Of a stretch of DNA of 7,728 nt, positions 5,820-7,728 are shown one piece after another. The translations under genes and the position numbers were made by a program. Source of the stretch: Candidatus Hodarchaeota archaeon (lineage in GTDB: Archaea; Asgardarchaeota; Heimdallarchaeia; Hodarchaeales; YT1-039); assembly GCA_016840025.1 (NCBI GenBank), contig JAEOTF010000113.1:1-7728 (forward strand), read 5' to 3'. The notes under the pieces were generated by a model that saw only the letters and a program-made list of their open reading frames with translations, ran no database searches and was not told the DNA's origin. Numbering within the stretch: the stretch's first letter is position 1; every line of letters starts with the position of its first letter.

Positions 5820-7728
5820 TTACGGTGGATCTCGAAGAGCGTCTAAGGTGTTTTCTTTCAGCGAATAAAGAAGTTTAGGACGTCTTCGCCTAACTCCTGT
5901 TTTTTTCGCATGATGAATTCGTACCAATCCATATTTTATGAGGCGGTCTAAGCTTGAAGAAACTATTTTGGGAGCTAGGCCTGTACCCTCGCAAATATCC
6001 GATAAAACTTGAGGTTCGGGATGCATCCAGAAGAGAAACTGCCAGATTAAGAGGGCTACATTATCCTGTAGCTTAGAGAGAAAAAGATCAGGACTACCTG
6101 AAGAAAACCAGGGGAAAGAAGGGGCAGGATTCGAAGATTGAGAAGATTTCGGTGAGAATTGGGGTGGTGTCGAAGGATTTTCTTCTGTTGGTTTTTTTCG
6201 TTGACCGGTGGCTTGAAAAGGTGAGACTAGAGCGGACGGGACTAAGGAAGTATCTTTATTAGAGGAAGAATGGATCATACTCAAATTGGGGATCGGTTGG
6301 GGTGTCTTCGCAATCTGATAGGCAAGAATTCGATCTACTCGAAAGGTACGAACTTTTTTCCGTAAATAACAGAAAGCTTCAAGATAATTCAGATGGAATT
6401 GCCGAGTAAGGCGGCGGGGTAAGATTCTGCGTTCGGTGATCTGTTTATCATAATCTTTATAGCGAATCCAGAGACAAGGAAAGGGTTGTTCCTGTAATAG
6501 GGTCCACAAATGGGGCTCTGTTTGAGTAGGTGAAGATAATGGTGCAGAATGCGTCTTTGGGGGGCTTTTTAGGGTCAATTTGGGGAGAGAAGGGGATTCT
6601 AGGGGGATAGTCCGCGTGAATGAAGAGGGGCGTGGTACTAACAGCGTTTCAGGGATTAATCTCTTTTTTGGCAAGTTTGAGGTTGAAATCTGGGTAGTTT
6701 CCTGATTTGTTAGTATAAGAAAAGGATTATGGATGAATGTGGTCTGAAAAAGGAGCAGTTCCTCTAAAGACCAGCAATGATCGGTCACTCTGGCAGCCAT
6801 GGCAGGGGTCCGCTGCTGCCATTTTTTGCCATTTAGTTGTTTGTCGAGCGGTAAGGGCTCCCGGAGACTAGAGTGATACCGACAAAAGTTATAATACGCT
6901 ACTTCAAAAGCGAGATGTACCTGTAAACCCTGCCATGTTTTTGCTGCTTGTAATGATCGGCGTTGCAATTTACTTGTCTCCTGTCGTAGAGTTAAATTGA
7001 CTCGTTCTATATAAGCTGTATTTAGAGTAGTTTGGCCCAGTACCTTTAACAATATTTGGGTTTCTTCCGAGTTTCCCCAGAGGAGCGTGGTTTTTACCTT
7101 GGTCACCGTCCGCCCTTGCCGTACCTTAACCACATGGCCATACATGATATGAGCGGGGTGTTCTACAGGATCTATACCGGTGTTCTTATAATTTCTGTGT
7201 AATGCAGCCTTATACTGCTCTAATGCATCGGTTATCCAAAGAATTGGTTCGTGAGAGATGCGGTCAAATACCTTCTGAACAAAATAGTTCGCGTTGGCTT
7301 GTGTCCGCCGCCCTACATGAACTGCTACAATAAGTCGCGATTTCACCAGCATGGCGACCCACACCCAGGCGTCTACCTTTTTTTTCATAATAGAGTGAGC
7401 AGGAACCTCGTGGGGTTGTGCAATAAACGTCCATAATTCATCCATTTGTACCATATCTGGCGTTAAATTCCGAAAAAAGGTTGTCATGAGATATTCACTT
7501 TGGACTCCCGCACGAAACAACCATCTTTGGACTGTGGCCGGTTTAACCTGAAATAAGTCGGCAGCAGGTCGAATCCCTAGTCCTTTCGCAATCCCTTTTA
7601 AAGTTTGAGCGACTTTAGCAGGAGCAGTCTTCAAATAGGCTACAGCGGTATTAGTAATGCGCGTATACCGGCGCCCACATTTTTTACACTGAAAGCGCTG
7701 AGATTTGTCTTGTTTTGTCAGTTTAGTC
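5820..7728 (-). CDS. IS1-family DDE transposase with C-terminal WYL and winged-helix domains (5' end outside window)
   Basis: The frame stays open to the right edge, so the gene is 5'-partial. A TTG at 7634 is not its real start: coding continues upstream with RFQCKKCGRRYTR, the second half of the zinc ribbon that opens IS1 transposases. Numbering from that TTG: HTH 12-45 (KPATVQRWLFRAG); DDE core with D65 (MDELWTFI), D136 (ITDALEQY), E210 (YIERVNLTLRQ), then YNFCRYHSSLR, all close to the IS1 InsB pattern. The known IS1 core ends near 290, and 314 more residues follow: a Pro/Ser-rich linker, a WYL-type domain about 385-440 (IRYKD, ERRILP, YLEAFCYLR, RTFRVDRI), another Pro/Ser/Gln linker, and a winged helix about 520-595 (LSDICEGTGLAPKIVSSSLDRLIKYGLVRI). 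All catalytic residues are present, so it may be active. The DNA is visibly more GC-rich than the flanking genes. Confidence 0.88.
   Translation of the reverse strand, partial: TKLTKQDKSQRFQCKKCGRRYTRITNTAVAYLKTAPAKVAQTLKGIAKGLGIRPAADLFQVKPATVQRWLFRAGVQSEYLMTTFFRNLTPDMVQMDELWTFIAQPHEVPAHSIMKKKVDAWVWVAMLVKSRLIVAVHVGRRTQANANYFVQKVFDRISHEPILWITDALEQYKAALHRNYKNTGIDPVEHPAHIMYGHVVKVRQGRTVTKVKTTLLWGNSEETQILLKVLGQTTLNTAYIERVNLTLRQETSKLQRRSLQAAKTWQGLQVHLAFEVAYYNFCRYHSSLREPLPLDKQLNGKKWQQRTPAMAARVTDHCWSLEELLLFQTTFIHNPFLILTNQETTQISTSNLPKKRLIPETLLVPRPSSFTRTIPLESPSLPKLTLKSPPKTHSAPLSSPTQTEPHLWTLLQEQPFPCLWIRYKDYDKQITERRILPRRLTRQFHLNYLEAFCYLRKKVRTFRVDRILAYQIAKTPQPIPNLSMIHSSSNKDTSLVPSALVSPFQATGQRKKPTEENPSTPPQFSPKSSQSSNPAPSFPWFSSGSPDLFLSKLQDNVALLIWQFLFWMHPEPQVLSDICEGTGLAPKIVSSSLDRLIKYGLVRIHHAKKTGVRRRRPKLLYSLKENTLDALRDPP
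5820..7728 (-). mobile_element. Partial IS1-family (long, archaeal-type) insertion sequence
   Basis: The element is recognised from its transposase. Its right end is outside the window and its left end is not resolved (between about 5440 and 5819), so terminal repeats and target duplication cannot be shown. The transposase gene alone exceeds 1.9 kb, whereas a classical IS1 is about 0.77 kb in total. Longer archaeal IS1 subgroups such as ISMhu11 exist. It sits upstream of, and points towards, the Rab-like GTPase gene. Confidence 0.7.

Noticed and set aside
7251..7436. 61-codon plus-strand frame
   Set aside because: Antisense to the DDE core of the transposase; shadow frame.
1..7728. CRISPR array or rRNA
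   Set aside because: No regularly spaced repeats beyond the two-copy 20-bp repeat and no rRNA-like conserved sequence were seen.
1..7728. Methanomicrobial methanogen as the host
   Set aside because: The HTH-PAS family would fit, but the Rab-like GTPase and the D-loop tRNA intron fit an Asgard archaeon better; not excluded from this window alone.

Overview
The window looks archaeal, and most likely comes from an Asgard archaeon of the Heimdallarchaeia type. That is inference from three signs: a Ras/Rab-like small GTPase with all five G motifs; a tRNA-Arg(UCU) interrupted by a canonical bulge-helix-bulge (BHB) intron in the anticodon loop and apparently a second intron in the D loop; and HTH-PAS regulators on AT-rich DNA with TATA-like boxes. 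The HTH-PAS family is also abundant in Methanomicrobia. That makes a methanogen the main alternative, but the GTPase and the D-loop intron fit it less well.

Left part (1-2907, + strand): the C-terminal tail of an unidentified gene (1-141) is followed by two tandem paralogues. Both share an N-terminal helix-turn-helix plus PAS module. The first continues into a GAF domain and the second into two more PAS domains. Neither has a histidine kinase or receiver domain, so they read as one-component sensor/DNA-binding regulators. The spacer between them holds a TATA-like box and two palindromes of the same form (TWTTCAWWTGAAWA), which could be operators for one or both regulators.

Middle part (2994-5418, - strand): reading leftwards from the right, a Rab-like GTPase preceded by a perfect 20-bp direct repeat, then the two-intron tRNA-Arg, then a solitary amino-methyltransferase of DNA-methylase type. 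The methyltransferase converges on the second regulator, and no restriction endonuclease is visible.

Right part (5420-7728, - strand): about 400 bp of non-coding DNA with short inverted repeats, then a large IS1-family DDE transposase gene that runs off the right edge. After an ordinary IS1 core (zinc-ribbon remnant, HTH, D-D-E), this protein carries a C-terminal extension of more than 300 residues. I recognise in it a WYL domain and a final winged helix, separated by Pro/Ser-rich linkers. A transposase fused to a sensor/regulator module of the kind used in defence-system regulators is the most unusual thing in the window.
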